In this document: positions 22,581 to 32,765 of the stretch, one piece after another | How positions within the stretch are numbered: the first letter of the stretch is position 1 | How the letters are laid out: each line of letters starts with the position of its first letter | Source: Symbiodinium natans | Taxonomy: Eukaryota > Sar > Dinophyceae > Suessiales > Symbiodiniaceae | Direction: 5' to 3' | Length of the DNA: 44,660 nucleotides | NCBI GenBank assembly: GCA_905221605.1 | Contig: CAJNDS010000868.1 | Location: 845,107-889,766 of the forward strand | The notes under the pieces: generated by a model | What the model was told of the DNA's origin: nothing | The model's input: the letters and a program-made list of their open reading frames with translations, nothing else | Databases searched by the model: none | Position numbers and translations under genes: made by a program

Positions 22581-25364
22581 ATGGCACCAAAGAAAAACAA
22601 CCAGGACAGGGCAGTGCCCCTTCCGCCTGGGCGTGTGCAAGTCCAGGACGGTGGGGCGTCCTCAAGCCGGGCGCCGGTACTACCGCTGTCGCCTCCAGCG
22701 CGTTCGGTAGACGTCACGGGTTCGGGTGGTCCGGCAAAGAAGAAGATGAGGATGGCGAACATGGCTTCCAAGCCATGTTAGTTTCTTGCAAGCGGTACCA
22801 GCTCTTCTCAAGCAGCGCGAAGTTTCAGACCATGGCGCCAAGCGCGTCCACGTCGGGACTGCGCAAGTCCCGCAGTTCCGTCACTCTTGTCTTGTTCGTG
22901 GGGAGTTGGTGACCCTTGATATATTCCAAACATGGCCCTTATACTTATACTGCCTTAAGCATCTTCAAAAAGATACCTAACTGATGGCCTGCGCCCGCCC
23001 TTGGCGGAGCCCGTGCTAATTCAGAAAGATCTTTATAAAGATTGGTAAACCATTGTTTCATATGAGCCAGGATCCTTTTTCTGGGGAGTTGGTGACCCTT
23101 TATATATTCCAAACATGGCCCTTATACTGCCTTAAGCATCTTCAAAAGGGTACCCAACTGATGGCCTGCGCCCGCCCTTGGTGGAGCCCGTGCTAATTCA
23201 GAAAGATCTTTATAAAGATTGGTAAACCATTGTTTCATATGACCCAGGATCCTTTTTCTGGGGAGTTGGTGACCCTTTATATATTCCAAACATGGCCCTT
23301 ATACTGCCTTAAGCATCTTCAAAAGGGTACCCAACTGATGGCCTGCGCCCGCCCTTGGCGGAGCCCGTGCTAATTCAGAAAGATCTTTATAAGGATTGGT
23401 AAACCATTGTTTCATTATGACCCAGGGTTCTTTTTGTGGGGAGTTGGTGAGTCGTGGTGCAGTCTGTGCCTCAAGCAAGGCTGAGACCATAGTTCACGGT
23501 ACTTATAGTCCGCCGCTGCGACATCAGGCACCCTCAAGGGATTCAGACTTGCATCCCTAAGGTTGTACCCCTAAGGGCTCCTTTTATATACTCCAAACAT
23601 GGCCCTTATACTGCCTTAAGCATCTTAAAAAGGGTACCCAACTGATGGCCTGCGCCCGCCCTTGGCGGAGCCCGTGCTAATTCAGAAAGATCTCCATAAA
23701 GATTGGTAAACCATTGTTTCGTATGAGTCGCAAAAGAACAGGCACCATTCTTGTGAAGCGTGAGGGGATTTTCCTTTCAGCGCGACTCAGCCATGGAGGA
23801 CCGTCTGGAAGACTTGACGCGTGCCGCCGCGGCGCAATTTGGGGCAGGGTTCCGCTACGCAAGCGACTTTGGAACCAGTTGGGTGTACCAGCAACTCGAT
23901 ATGCAAAGAGGCAATCGGGTGTCCAAGACTGTGTCGCGATTATACATGTCGACTTGGAACGCATTGGACCGCATGTGTCCAGAAAGAGTGGTTGATTGGC
24001 CGCATTTGCCTGAGGCACGTCCGATGTTGCACGAGGAGACGCATTTTCATGCCCTGGGACGGACAAAGCCATTGACACAAGATGTCATTCTGTCTGCGTA
24101 TTCGCCGCAGGCTGTGCGAATGGCTGCGCAGGGGAATGAGGATGAGTTCTTCGCCGCGATTTTTGCTAACCCGCCTTTGCAAATGGATCTGACGTGGACA
24201 AGGAAGGAGCGCAAGCGCGGTTTGAAGGGGCCCACGGAGGAGTGGCCCCTTCAGGCGCAACATCTGGCAAAGGAAGAGCAGCCCTTGTCGCAAATTTTTC
24301 AGCGGCCGTCCACTGCGGAGGTCACGGAGGTCGAGGCTCGAGGCGGCAGGAGTCGGCGAAGTGTACCGCTTTGACTACACGGAGCAGGCGGTGAGACATC
24401 AGATTCATCCACGGCGACTGCACAATCGGATATCCGGCTTATGCTGGAACGCCGGCGCGGTGCGCCAGGGAATCGACATCTCAGCCTTCCTCGCAGGCAC
24501 GTGGTCATACTTAGCCATGCAGGAGTGGGTTTCGGGTTTAAGGTTTAGGGTTTAGGGTTTAGGGTTTCGGGTTTAGGGTTTAGGGTTTAGGGAATCGACA
24601 CCTCAGCCTTCCTTGCAGGCACGTGGTCATACTTAGCCATGCAGGAGTGCGACCTCATGGATTTGCAACGGTTGGAGAGCTTGGAATACAGTGTCGTCGC
24701 TGTCGCAGAATCAGGATTGGCAGTTGCAATGCCCGAGGATTTTCTGGCTCGGAGCGGGCAGTTGGTTCAGGCAGTGACTGAAGACCTACCGTCGGGGCAG
24801 TGGGCCTTGAGGGGGATCTTCGGCAAGTTCGACCTAAGAGTTCCAGAGGGGTGGCCTTTGCAGCATCTTGTCGTGGGGTCTGCTCACCTAAATAACATGG
24901 TGGCACGTGAAAAGAGAGGACGAACCAGAGATCTGCTGCAGCAGTTATTTGCCGCGGCAGTGGAGGCTTCTTGCGACATTTTAGGTCTTGACCTGAATCA
25001 AGGTTTGGGCCAGTTGTCGGATGAACTGAGGATATTCATTCAGAGGAACAACTTGCAGCCAGTCGCAACAGAACTGTTGGGAAATTGCGAAGGCGATTGC
25101 TGCGGGTGGCTACAGCTTCCTGGCTCGCAACTCTTAAATCTGGCCGTGCAAAGACACGGCCACATCCCTTTCGACCATAGAGACTTGCGAATCCGCATGT
25201 ATGACACGGACTCCCACTACCCTGCCTTCGTCTTTCACTCCGTGGACAACAGTCGCACCAGAGGAGAAGCGAGCACTGCAAGGCTCAAAAGGAAAGAACG
25301 TAAGGAGGAGAAGCTGGAGCAGAAGAGAGCCGCGAGGGCAAGCGCTTGGAAGAAACCGGTCTGA
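22581..25364 (+). CDS. Endonuclease/exonuclease/phosphatase (EEP) domain gene, interrupted
   Basis: Proposed exons: 22581-22776 (ATG, MAPKKNNQDRA, Pro/Ser-rich, basic PAKKKMR), 22829-22893, and 23781 onward after an 887-nt repeat-filled intron ending TTTTCCTTTCAG. The third segment is open to 24374. The frame then shifts by one, somewhere between about 24300 and 24372, and continues as the EEP domain. Motifs: GLCWNAGAV (Asn at 24448-24450), AMQEC (Gln-Glu near 24642), GSAHLNN, ILGLDLNQG, and near the end YDTDSHYP, a variant of the family's S-D-H-x-P. These match the metal-dependent phosphodiesterase fold of LINE endonucleases and AP nucleases. The C-terminus (KRKERKEEKLEQKRAAR) is basic and helical. 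No reverse transcriptase follows. The domain is split by telomere repeats at 24.5 kb, and the gene is either intron-rich or decaying. Confidence 0.55.
22900..23722 (+). repeat. Four ~180-bp tandem repeats filling a proposed intron
   Basis: Units begin with GGGGAGTTGGTGA at 22900, 23083, 23260 and 23438 (183, 177 and 178 bp apart). Each carries CCAAACATGGCCCTTATACT, CTTAAGCATCTT and GGTAAACCATTGTTTC. The fourth copy is interrupted after its first 13 bases by about 127 bp of unrelated sequence (about 23451-23577) and then resumes. The first unit starts six bases after the proposed exon end at 22893. Copies differ at few positions, so amplification looks recent. Confidence 0.9.
24468..24649 (+). 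mobile_element. Telomere-repeat tract flanked by a 60-bp direct duplication inside the EEP domain
   Basis: The 60-bp copies at 24468-24527 and 24590-24649 differ at two positions and flank 62 bp of TTTAGGG-type repeats with TTTCGGG and TTTAAGG variants (24528-24589). Each copy contains GCAG followed by GCACGTGG. Removing 24497-24618 (122 nt, GC donor, AG acceptor after a pyrimidine-rich CAGCCTTCCTTGCAG) rejoins the EEP reading frame exactly. Confidence 0.85.
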
Positions 25365-25375
25365 TGGTCTCATGC

Positions 25376-25474
25376 TAGAGTCTCTGCAGAGTTCCCCTTG
25401 CTGCAGCTGCCATGCAGTACGCTCATATGTTTGGGAGCCGACCCATTGATGTTCCTGCCGTGATAGCGCAAGAA
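25376..25474 (+). repeat. 99-bp direct repeat, copy 2 (truncated start of the 21.4-kb ORF)
   Basis: Copy of 21352-21450 starting 12 bases after the EEP stop codon. The duplicated ORF start has no continuation here, so it is a fragment. Confidence 0.9.
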
Positions 25475-25704
25475 CACTGCGCACCCCTTAAGATGTTAAC
25501 TTGATTTAATGCGATTGATTTGTTGGGGACAGCCTTACTGATAGTGTTGCTTTTGGAACCAAGGCTTTGTGGATCATAGGAGGCTCTGTTGGCATATATA
25601 TATATATATAATATTTATATATGTTTATATATATATATATACATATACATATGTGTAAGCATATGCATACATGCATAATTTATGTGTATATATGTATATG
25701 TATT

Positions 25705-25742
<38 letters not shown>

Positions 25743-26900
25743 CATATGTATATGTATATGCGTATGTATATGTATTTGTATTTGTATTTATATATGTAGA
25801 TGTACAAGTACATGTATATGTGTATGTGTATGTGTATGTGGGTATAGGTATACGTATTTGCATATCTACATCCATACATAAGTACATTTTTGCATGTTTA
25901 ACACTGGCTGCCGGTATCAGCATGGAGTTGTGGTACGGCAGACAATGTTCACAAACAATTCGTGCCCAACTTCTTAAGTTGTTTAGGGTTGCAGGTTTTG
26001 GGTCGCAGAATCTCAACAGACTCATTCCACAACTGACCCGCAACTCTCACACCTATGAGCTTTCACAGCTCACCACCGTGAATTCTGAATCGGTGTCCCA
26101 AAACAGGTACCGACAGCAGGTATTTCGGTTTGAGTAAATTACATGGCTAGGGTAGGTAGGATAGGGAGGCTAAACACCCGCTCTTCCCCCCACAGCACCC
26201 CGGGGAACTTCCGTACGTGTTCCACAGTGGCTGAGAGCTGGCAAGCAAAGCAGGAATGGCCAAAGGAACCGCGACAACAGCAGAGGAGTAACTTGCCTGA
26301 AGGTTCTGAAGTGGCCCGGACAGGGCGTCGGTGCAGAAGGACATCATTTAGAAAGCCCAGCAAAATCTCCGGAACAGGCAGCCATACTCTGGGAGCAGTG
26401 TGGTCTGGCCTTCAGTGTAACAGGGTCCTCGCAAGTGTTCCGACCCTACTATGAAACTTTGCAAACGCACCTCAACCGACTCTGAGAGGGCAATGCAGGG
26501 GGCTGGCGGCAAAATTTCGAGCCAGGAGAAGCAAGAACACAGCGGAACCTCATCTTAGCTTGAAAATTTTGATCTCGGCCGTAGGTTTTCACTGCCACGT
26601 CCTCCGATGCCGCGAGGCTCAGAAGAACCATGAACCCAATGGAAGTGCCGAGTGAAACTTCCTTGTCCAAGCAGCACATACACAATAACGACTTTCCGAT
26701 CAGCCTGGAGTTCAGGTTTTCGGTTTCAAGATACATCTCGCATTCTTTTGAGGGAAGCTCGGGTGTATTCTAAGGTTGTACCCTTAGGTTTGGGGACCCT
26801 TATTCGAAGGTAGCATAAGGGCCATATTAGGCGAGCCTTTCTTGTGTGGCCTAGTACAATCCCGATTAAGGACTGTTAGTATAAGGGGGGAACATCCCAA
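25475..26900. other. Microsatellite and spacer
   Basis: 25594-25880 is a (TATATG)n/(TA)n microsatellite that yields Tyr/Ile-rich frames on both strands. The remainder (25881-26900) shows no supported gene. The word CTAAGGTTGTACCC near 26772 also occurs in the insertion that breaks the fourth 180-bp repeat near 23558. Confidence 0.55.
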
Positions 26901-26902
26901 CT

Positions 26903-27053
26903 TGGAGGCTCATGGGTACTTAAAACCCCAATGATAGGTCTACTTATAACCTACTTAGAGGACTTCGGGGGCTTATAAGTACAGTTATAGTTTGGGGTTA
27001 CAAATAACCCTAAACCCTAACCCCTAAGCCCTAAACCCTGATATAAGTACCCA
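26903..27053. repeat. Foldback element enclosing telomere-type repeats
   Basis: The left end GGAGGCTCATGGGTACTTA (26903-26921) pairs with the right end around TAAGTACCCATGGACTC (27044-27060 region). Further stem sequence is TACTTATAACC/TTATAAGTACAG. CCCTAAA-type units lie inside, at 27006-27037. The ends match the element at 29.2 kb. Confidence 0.65.
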
Positions 27054-27125
27054 TGGACTCGTATTTGGCTGTCTGGGAGTCCACCGGCCCCTGTGCTGGT
27101 CCGGAGGCACCCTGAGGGGAAGCAC

Positions 27126-27217
27126 GACTTGGGGGTTTTAGGGTTTAGGGCTTAAAGTTTTAGGGGTTTTGGGGTTAGGGTTTTAGGGTTTAGGGTTTTT
27201 GGTTCAGGGTTTAGGGT
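27126..27217 (+). repeat. Degenerate telomere-type array (TTTAGGG/TTTTAGGG)
   Basis: Units vary between 6 and 8 bp, with TTTTAGGG and TTTTGGGG forms mixed with TTTAGGG. Confidence 0.75.
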
Positions 27218-27477
27218 TGATCTAGGCGATTTGTTTCGGGGCTTTGTGGCTTTTGGGGTGCGGTTTGGGGCCTCGAGCTCTCTGTCCTCTCTCGCTTTGC
27301 GGTCGACCCGAAACCCTCGTGTGCCCCAAGCTGTGCATCTAATCGCGCCCAGGACCCCTCGAAAGCCTCAGCTGCTGCTGATTGGTACAGTACCTGCAAA
27401 TGCTAAAGTGCAAGTTGGAGATACCGGAGCGTACTTCGATGGGTCCATCATGATGCTTGTTCTAGAATTTCAAGCGC

Positions 27478-27517
27478 GGTTTAGGGTTTAGGGTTTAGGG
27501 TTTAGGGTTTAGGGTTT
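27478..27517 (+). repeat. Short telomere-type array (TTTAGGG)
   Basis: Five to six pure units ending in TTTGC. Confidence 0.85.
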
Positions 27518-28201
27518 GCTGTAATAGGGCGTAGATGCTGTGAAGGTTAGGATGCAGCAGAGGCTCGAATGCCTCGTGAGGTGTGAAGAGCAGCTCTTGC
27601 CCGATTGTGGAGGGCCATCTAATGCTTTTCTCCCACCCCACGCCGTCCGAGGCGGCACAACCACCCAAACCTATTCCTTTTAGGGTTTAGGCAAAACTCA
27701 TGACAATCGCTTACTTTCAAAAAAACCTTTCCGTCACCGATGGCCACTTTCAGCCAAGGGAAAGGCTTGAGGCCAGGGGGCCATGGACGCCAAGCGGGTC
27801 AGGGGGGCCAGGCGCCGCCCCCCAATTGTAGGGGGACGGCCTAGGCCTTGAGTTTCGGGTTTAGGGTTTAAGATTCGGACGCCCCCTCACTCGTTCCACA
27901 CCCCAGCATGATTCCCAATCTGTGTCTTTAGTTCCGAATTGAAATCCGAGATGTCGTGTGAAACAGAATAATCCACTCCCCCTCAAACTTAACCTCCCAA
28001 ACTCTGCTGTGATGTAACCAGAATTATAGGAACACTGAATAGAGGGGGGGGGGGCGGGGGGTAGGGGAGTTTTAACAGAAGGGGGAGGGGCTTATACAAA
28101 AGGGGGTTTACGAAAATGGGGGACCCCTAAAATAGACCCCAAATAGTCTTTAGTAGGATTCCCTTATAATCAGGACCCCAAAAGGGCATATCCGAACTTC
28201 G

Positions 28202-28202
<1 letters not shown>
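27518..28202. other. Spacer with G tracts, no gene
   Basis: Contains G-rich runs near 28046-28066 and isolated TTTAGGG units near 27681 and 27858. No coding frame of note. Confidence 0.5.
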
Positions 28203-28232
<30 letters not shown>

Positions 28233-28353
28233 ACCCCTCAACCCCTCAACCCCTCAACCCCTCAACCCCTCAACCCCTCAACCCCTCAACCCCTCAACCC
28301 CTCAACCCCTCAACCCCTCAACCCTAAACCCTCAACCCTAAACCCTAAACCCA
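28203..28353 (-). repeat. Variant telomere-like array CCCTCAA / CCCCTCAA / CCCTAAA
   Basis: Begins as 7-bp CCCTCAA units, changes to about thirteen 8-bp CCCCTCAA units (TTGAGGGG on the other strand) and ends in canonical CCCTAAA. The ordered change of unit length and sequence suggests successive amplification of variants. Confidence 0.9.
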
Positions 28354-29163
28354 TTGAACGTGCCCCTAAACACAAATTGCCTTTCCGGTGTTGAGAAGCA
28401 ATCGTCAGGCAAGCGATCTCTTCACTCGCCGTTCTACTTCGAGGACTCGGTTCTCTTAGGGTTTTCGGGTTTTCGGGTTTAGGGTTTAGGGAAGTTTAGG
28501 GCTTGTAGGGCTTAGAGTCCGGTCGTTCAGGGTCGTTCGAGCCTTCTCTGTTTTTTTTTTTGTTGCGTGGCTCTCGGGTGTTCAGAGCTTGGAGGAGGCT
28601 ATAAGGACCTAAACTTAAACCTCGAGGGACACGGAGCCACCCTCAGCTCCCACCTGATGAGTATCATGCAGTTCCTTTTGCGGTCTGAGAGGATGGCAGC
28701 AGAGTATTTCAACAGGAGTCACGCTGGATTGTTTAGATATATCCGAAGGCTTTGTCTCTTGCAGTCGGGATGACAGCTGTGGTGTTGGTGCCTGCTCTGG
28801 TTCGTATGATTTCTTCGCCCATAGGGCACCTGAAGACTTGAATGTTTAGTTCCTTTAAAGGTTTGCTGTATTTGTTCAGACTACAGTGTGCTACCCACGA
28901 GGAACTACACGCATAGTGTTGGGGCGGATGTTGGACGACAACATATGCACAGCCCCGACTCAGTCAGGGTTTCGCCGATGTCGGCTCGCAATAAGTTCCC
29001 TAAACCACAAGCCCTGAACCCTAAAGCGCACCGAGAACCCGGAGCACCCAGCGCGGCCGCCGCGGATACCGGGCAGCCACCTTGCCCTCAAGATCATCGA
29101 CCCCAGGCCCAGATCGTCAGACAAGCTCAGGCCACCGAGAGTTTTGCATGCAGCTACTCGTAC
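28354..29163. other. Spacer with degenerate telomere words
   Basis: TTTCGGG/TTTAGGG units occur at 28455-28500. Short frames such as 28567-28773 have no recognisable domain. Confidence 0.4.
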
Positions 29164-29301
29164 TGGGAGGTTCATGGCACTTATTAACCAAGTATAACTG
29201 TACCTATAACCCACTTCTGAGTCCCTGAAGTGCCCTAATATGTTGATAGGTACAGTTATAAGTGCAGTCATAGTTGGTTAATAAGTACCATGAACCTCCA
29301 A
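29164..29301. repeat. Foldback (MITE-like) element
   Basis: The left arm begins GGAGGTTCATGGCACTTATT (29168) and the right arm is its near-complement ending about 29299. The arms continue through TTAACCAA and AACTGTACCTAT for about 55 bp with few mismatches. The centre is around 29215-29245. Ends match the element at 26.9 kb. Confidence 0.8.
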
Positions 29302-29572
29302 GTAGCCACCAACCTTCCAATTCTAGGGATGTGGTGTTCACGATGTGGCTATTTCCCAAAATAGGGGTACCGCCTTTCCTACCCCAAACAGAATAGATTC
29401 CCCTTAAAGGGTCCCCCAACATGGGGTGCCTACGTCGACATGAGTGTCCTCTTCAGGCACGGCTTGCAACGAAAGACATCTCCTCAGTCTTGTTGTTAAC
29501 CGTGCACGCGCTCATGCCATGCCGACCTTGAACACAAAAGTCAGACTGGCCTCGCCTACTCTCTAGAGTTCC

Positions 29573-29635
29573 GGGTTTAGGGTTTAGGGTTTAGGGTTTA
29601 GGGTTTAGGGTTTAGGGTTTAGGGTTTAGGGTTTA
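29573..29635 (+). repeat. Pure telomere-type array (TTTAGGG)
   Basis: About nine perfect units, the last sizeable telomere-type array before the window changes character. Confidence 0.9.
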
Positions 29636-30420
29636 GCCCTGTGAGGTCTTTGGGGTTAGCACATGTATTGTCACAAGCATAACTCAAAGCTCTGTGATCA
29701 AATTCCTGGACCTGGTCAGGTTCCTCCAAGGACTTGGCAATCTTTGCCGAGGAAACGGCCAAGGACTTGGCCGTTTTTGCCCAGAACAACCCGGAAGAGT
29801 ATGCACAGTACGTCAATCTGATGAGGCCGCGTTTGTGGCATTTGCTGCTATCTAGACGGATCCATGTTGCCACTGTCTCATGAGGGTGTGTTCAAAGACA
29901 AGTGCATGCCTGGCATGCCCAGTCCAGCAGCAAGTGCCTGCAGTACATTGAGCATATGACGCCGACACACGTATGTAGAAAGGCAGAATTCAACAGTCCT
30001 GCAACCGGTCACAAGCTTGCATGTGGAGGCTGGCTGAGACGATTAAGTCTCTCGCACGGCATATCAGAGTTTCCATTTGAAGTTTTTAGCTTCGTTTCTG
30101 TGTTTTTTTCATTGCTTGGCTCTCTCATGGTACAAAAAAGGTGGAAGAGGATGCCAGCAACAAACCCTGAACTACTCGAAACACTGAACGTAAACCATAA
30201 ATCCACCTAAACCCGAGGCCCTGACCCATGAAGCTTAAATCCCACACCTGATCCCACAATCCACCCTAAACCCAAAACCTTAAACAATGACTCCCTAAAC
30301 CCTAAACTGGGTTGTGCTTTCGGAAGTTTTTTAATTTTGTGGGTTTTGCAGGGAGGGGGGGGGGGGGGGGCGCGCGCTGATAAATCAGGGTTATCTTGCT
30401 CGCTTTAGCTCGCAGCATTT
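29636..30420. other. Transition spacer ending in a G tract
   Basis: No supported gene. A near-repeat around CAAGGACTTGG occurs at about 29726 and 29759. Degenerate CCCTAAA words occur at 30210-30310. A run of 16 G at 30355-30370 precedes the boundary to the heptamer-rich right domain. Confidence 0.5.
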
Positions 30421-30621
30421 TGAGAGTGAGAGTGAGCCCTGCCTGTCTGAAGCCTTATTAATAAGACGAACCATAAATTCAGCCCTACCACTGAACCATT
30501 CTATGTCCCAGTGTGAGCAACCAAATCGTCATGCACATCGAGATGCTCTTCTTCATGGCCACGCTCGGTGCCCCAGAGTGACTGTCTAAGCAGCAGTGCG
30601 GCATGAACCATTCGCCGCCTG

Positions 30622-30845
30622 CCAGTGTCAGTGTCAGTGTGTAGATCGGCAAGAGACATTCGCCGAGCTAGAGTCTAAGATGGTCAGTGTCAGTGTGTAG
30701 ATCGGCAAGAGACATTCGCCGAGCTAGAGTCTAAGATGGTCGGTGTCAGTGTGTAGATCGGCAAGAGACATTCGCCGAGCTAGAGTCTAAGATGGTCGGT
30801 GTCGAAGTGTAGATCGGCAAGAGACATCCGCCGAACTAGAGTCGA
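30622..30845 (+). repeat. 56-bp tandem repeat, four copies
   Basis: Copies are anchored by GATCGGCAAGAGACAT at 30644, 30700, 30756 and 30812, an exact 56-bp period. Each holds a small hairpin (TCGGC ... GCCGA), a CTAGAGTCTA block and AGTGTCAGTGTG words. A diverged copy lies near 30922. Two more copies with the same period occur at 37.9 kb. Confidence 0.9.
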
Positions 30846-31312
30846 GAGTGAGTATCTGAAGTAGCGCGGCATGAACCATTCGCCGCTGCGACTACAGTCA
30901 GAGTCATTCTGTGTAAGTCGGCAATAGTCATTCGCCAATCTAGGGTCTAGAGCCAGTCTCGATTGACAGTAGTGTGAGAGGGTTGCTGAAAGTTTCGGAT
31001 TTGAGGACTGATTGTTCTTGGGATGGTTGAGGAGGTGCATGCCGCTGCATGGTCAAGTGTGAATGTGAAGTAGGCTGGTGGTCTTTGGGGTTGCTCCCGT
31101 GCCCAGGCCTGACATGGAGCTGCTTCATTGCCCAGCGTCAGCGTGAATGGCAACCTGCCAGCATTGAGCTTTGCAGTTGTGAGCGTCACATTGCCTCGTT
31201 TTGCACATGCACATGTTTCTGATGTAACGACACGCTGAATCTGAAGCTAATTTTGCTCCAGTGGCCTTTTGATTGATAGACGAGTGTGAGTCCTGTAGCT
31301 CGCCCAGCAACC

Positions 31313-32349
31313 ATGGAGCGTGCAACGCCCAAATATGGTGGCCCGGCAGACTTGGTCAAGGGCAAAGGCAAACAGAGTCATCAGAGGAGCTCTAATGCAA
31401 CTTTTAAGTAATAATAATCATGGCTACTACTTGTTTTGGGCTTGGCTAGTAGTCAGGCTCAAAAGTGAGGTAGGGTGCAATCAGCCAGGAGCACCACCTC
31501 GGCCATGCGAGGGTCAATGCACGCCAGCTCGCAGAAGATGATTGACCGCCTTGAGGGTGAGATCGCGCGCTTGGAGGATCCTGTTCAGTGCCAAGTTAGT
31601 TATTAGACTTTCATGTGTCTCCTCCCGGCAGGAGCGTCACCTGAAGGAGAAGGCCGCATGGGAGCTGCAGGGTCACCAGTGGAAAACCGAGAAGGCCGAG
31701 ATGGAGTTAAAGCGCGAGAGTGACCTCAAGGACGGATTCGGTGGCAAGGTCTGTTTTTGTGATGCGTTTGAAAGTACGACCTCTGACTCTGAGAGGCCTT
31801 AGGGTTCGAACACAGCACTAGGTCCTCAATTTCAAACTAGCTAGTTTAACCCAGGAGCTGAAGAATCAGCACGCCAAGAGCGTTGCCCTTCGAGAGTGTG
31901 AGTACGTGAAGGGCAAGAAGGACATCGAGGAGCACCACACCAGGGTGAAGGAGCATCTGGAGAAAGTCATTGACGACAAGGACAAGCAGATCAAGAGCCT
32001 GAAGAGTGAACTGGGTGAGCCTCAACTTGAAGTTAACTTAGAGCTGGTTGACACTGACACAAATTGTTTCTTTAGATACATCAATTCCCTGAAGCTCTTC
32101 CAGTATGCACCCCCAGTATCCCCTGAGGCAGCCAACAACAAGATTGAGAAGTTCAAGAGTGATCAGGAAACCGAGTACAGGCTGAGAGAGAAGCTTCGAA
32201 AGATAGCCCACATGAGTGTGGAACGACTCGAGGAGCTAGAAGGTGTTAAGAGTCGGGCTTCGAAGCCGGTAGACTTAGAGGCTAAGCGTCAAAAGACTAA
32301 GCCGCCAGAGCCTGTTTCACGTCCAGAGTCAGAGTCAAAGTCTAAGTGA
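31313..32349 (+). CDS. Coiled-coil protein gene, four or five exons
   Basis: Proposed exons: 31313-31407, 31489-31594, 31632-31748 and 31855-32349 (TGA 32347-32349). Introns of 81, 37 and 106 nt are GT-AG and keep phase throughout. An internal 57-nt segment (32019-32075) could be a further GC-AG intron, but it is in frame and open, so it may be retained. The product starts MERATPKYGGPADLVKGKGK and becomes strongly charged and helical (RLEGEIARLED, ERHLKEKAAWELQ, EHHTRVKEHLEKVIDDKDKQIKSLKSEL), typical of a long coiled coil. The tail is basic and Ser/Glu-rich (ESESKSK). A structural or scaffold role is likely. I cannot name a family. The clean phase across three introns is the main support. Confidence 0.7.
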
Positions 32350-32699
32350 ATGTGAATATTATACAGTAGACTTCCCCGGAGTACGAAAACATCTGTAGCG
32401 TCATCATTGATGCAGCTTTGCTCAAGACTGGACAATCATGTTGTACAGTGTCGGAGCCGGCTTGAGAGTGGAGCATTTTGAAAAAATAAGCGTTTCAGGA
32501 CGTTGATGAGTCTGTGCACTGTAGACTGAAGTTTTACTGTTCAATGACATGTCCTGTTTCTTGAGAGTGACCTTTTCTCAGCCCAGGTATGGCTCGGCCT
32601 GGCTGGTGCCAGGAGCATCGTGTTGCGAACCAGGAGAGTCAGTTTGAAGTGCCACATACTAAGAGTGAGTCTTTGCGTGCATTGAGTAACACAGCAGCC

Positions 32700-32765
32700 A
32701 CCAGGTCGCACCCAGGTCGCACCCAGGTCGCACCCAGGTCGCACCCAGGTCGCACCCAGGTCGCA
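32700..32765 (+). repeat. 11-bp tandem repeat (CAGGTCGCACC), six copies
   Basis: Perfect array apart from the last unit. The unit length is not a multiple of three and no gene is supported across it, so it is most likely intergenic or intronic. The surrounding 32350-33125 stretch shows no convincing gene and includes a (TG)n tract near 32985-33015. Confidence 0.9.

Noticed and set aside
24639-25364. A complete LINE retrotransposon around the EEP domain
   Set aside because: No reverse transcriptase motif (such as a YxDD box), poly-A tail or target duplication is visible downstream; a stop codon and an unrelated 99-bp repeat follow at once.
25615-26043. Tyr/Ile/Thr-rich frames on both strands
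   Set aside because: Generated by the TATATG microsatellite.
30622-30845. CRISPR-like array
   Set aside because: The 56-bp units are contiguous tandem copies without unique spacers, and the context is eukaryotic.
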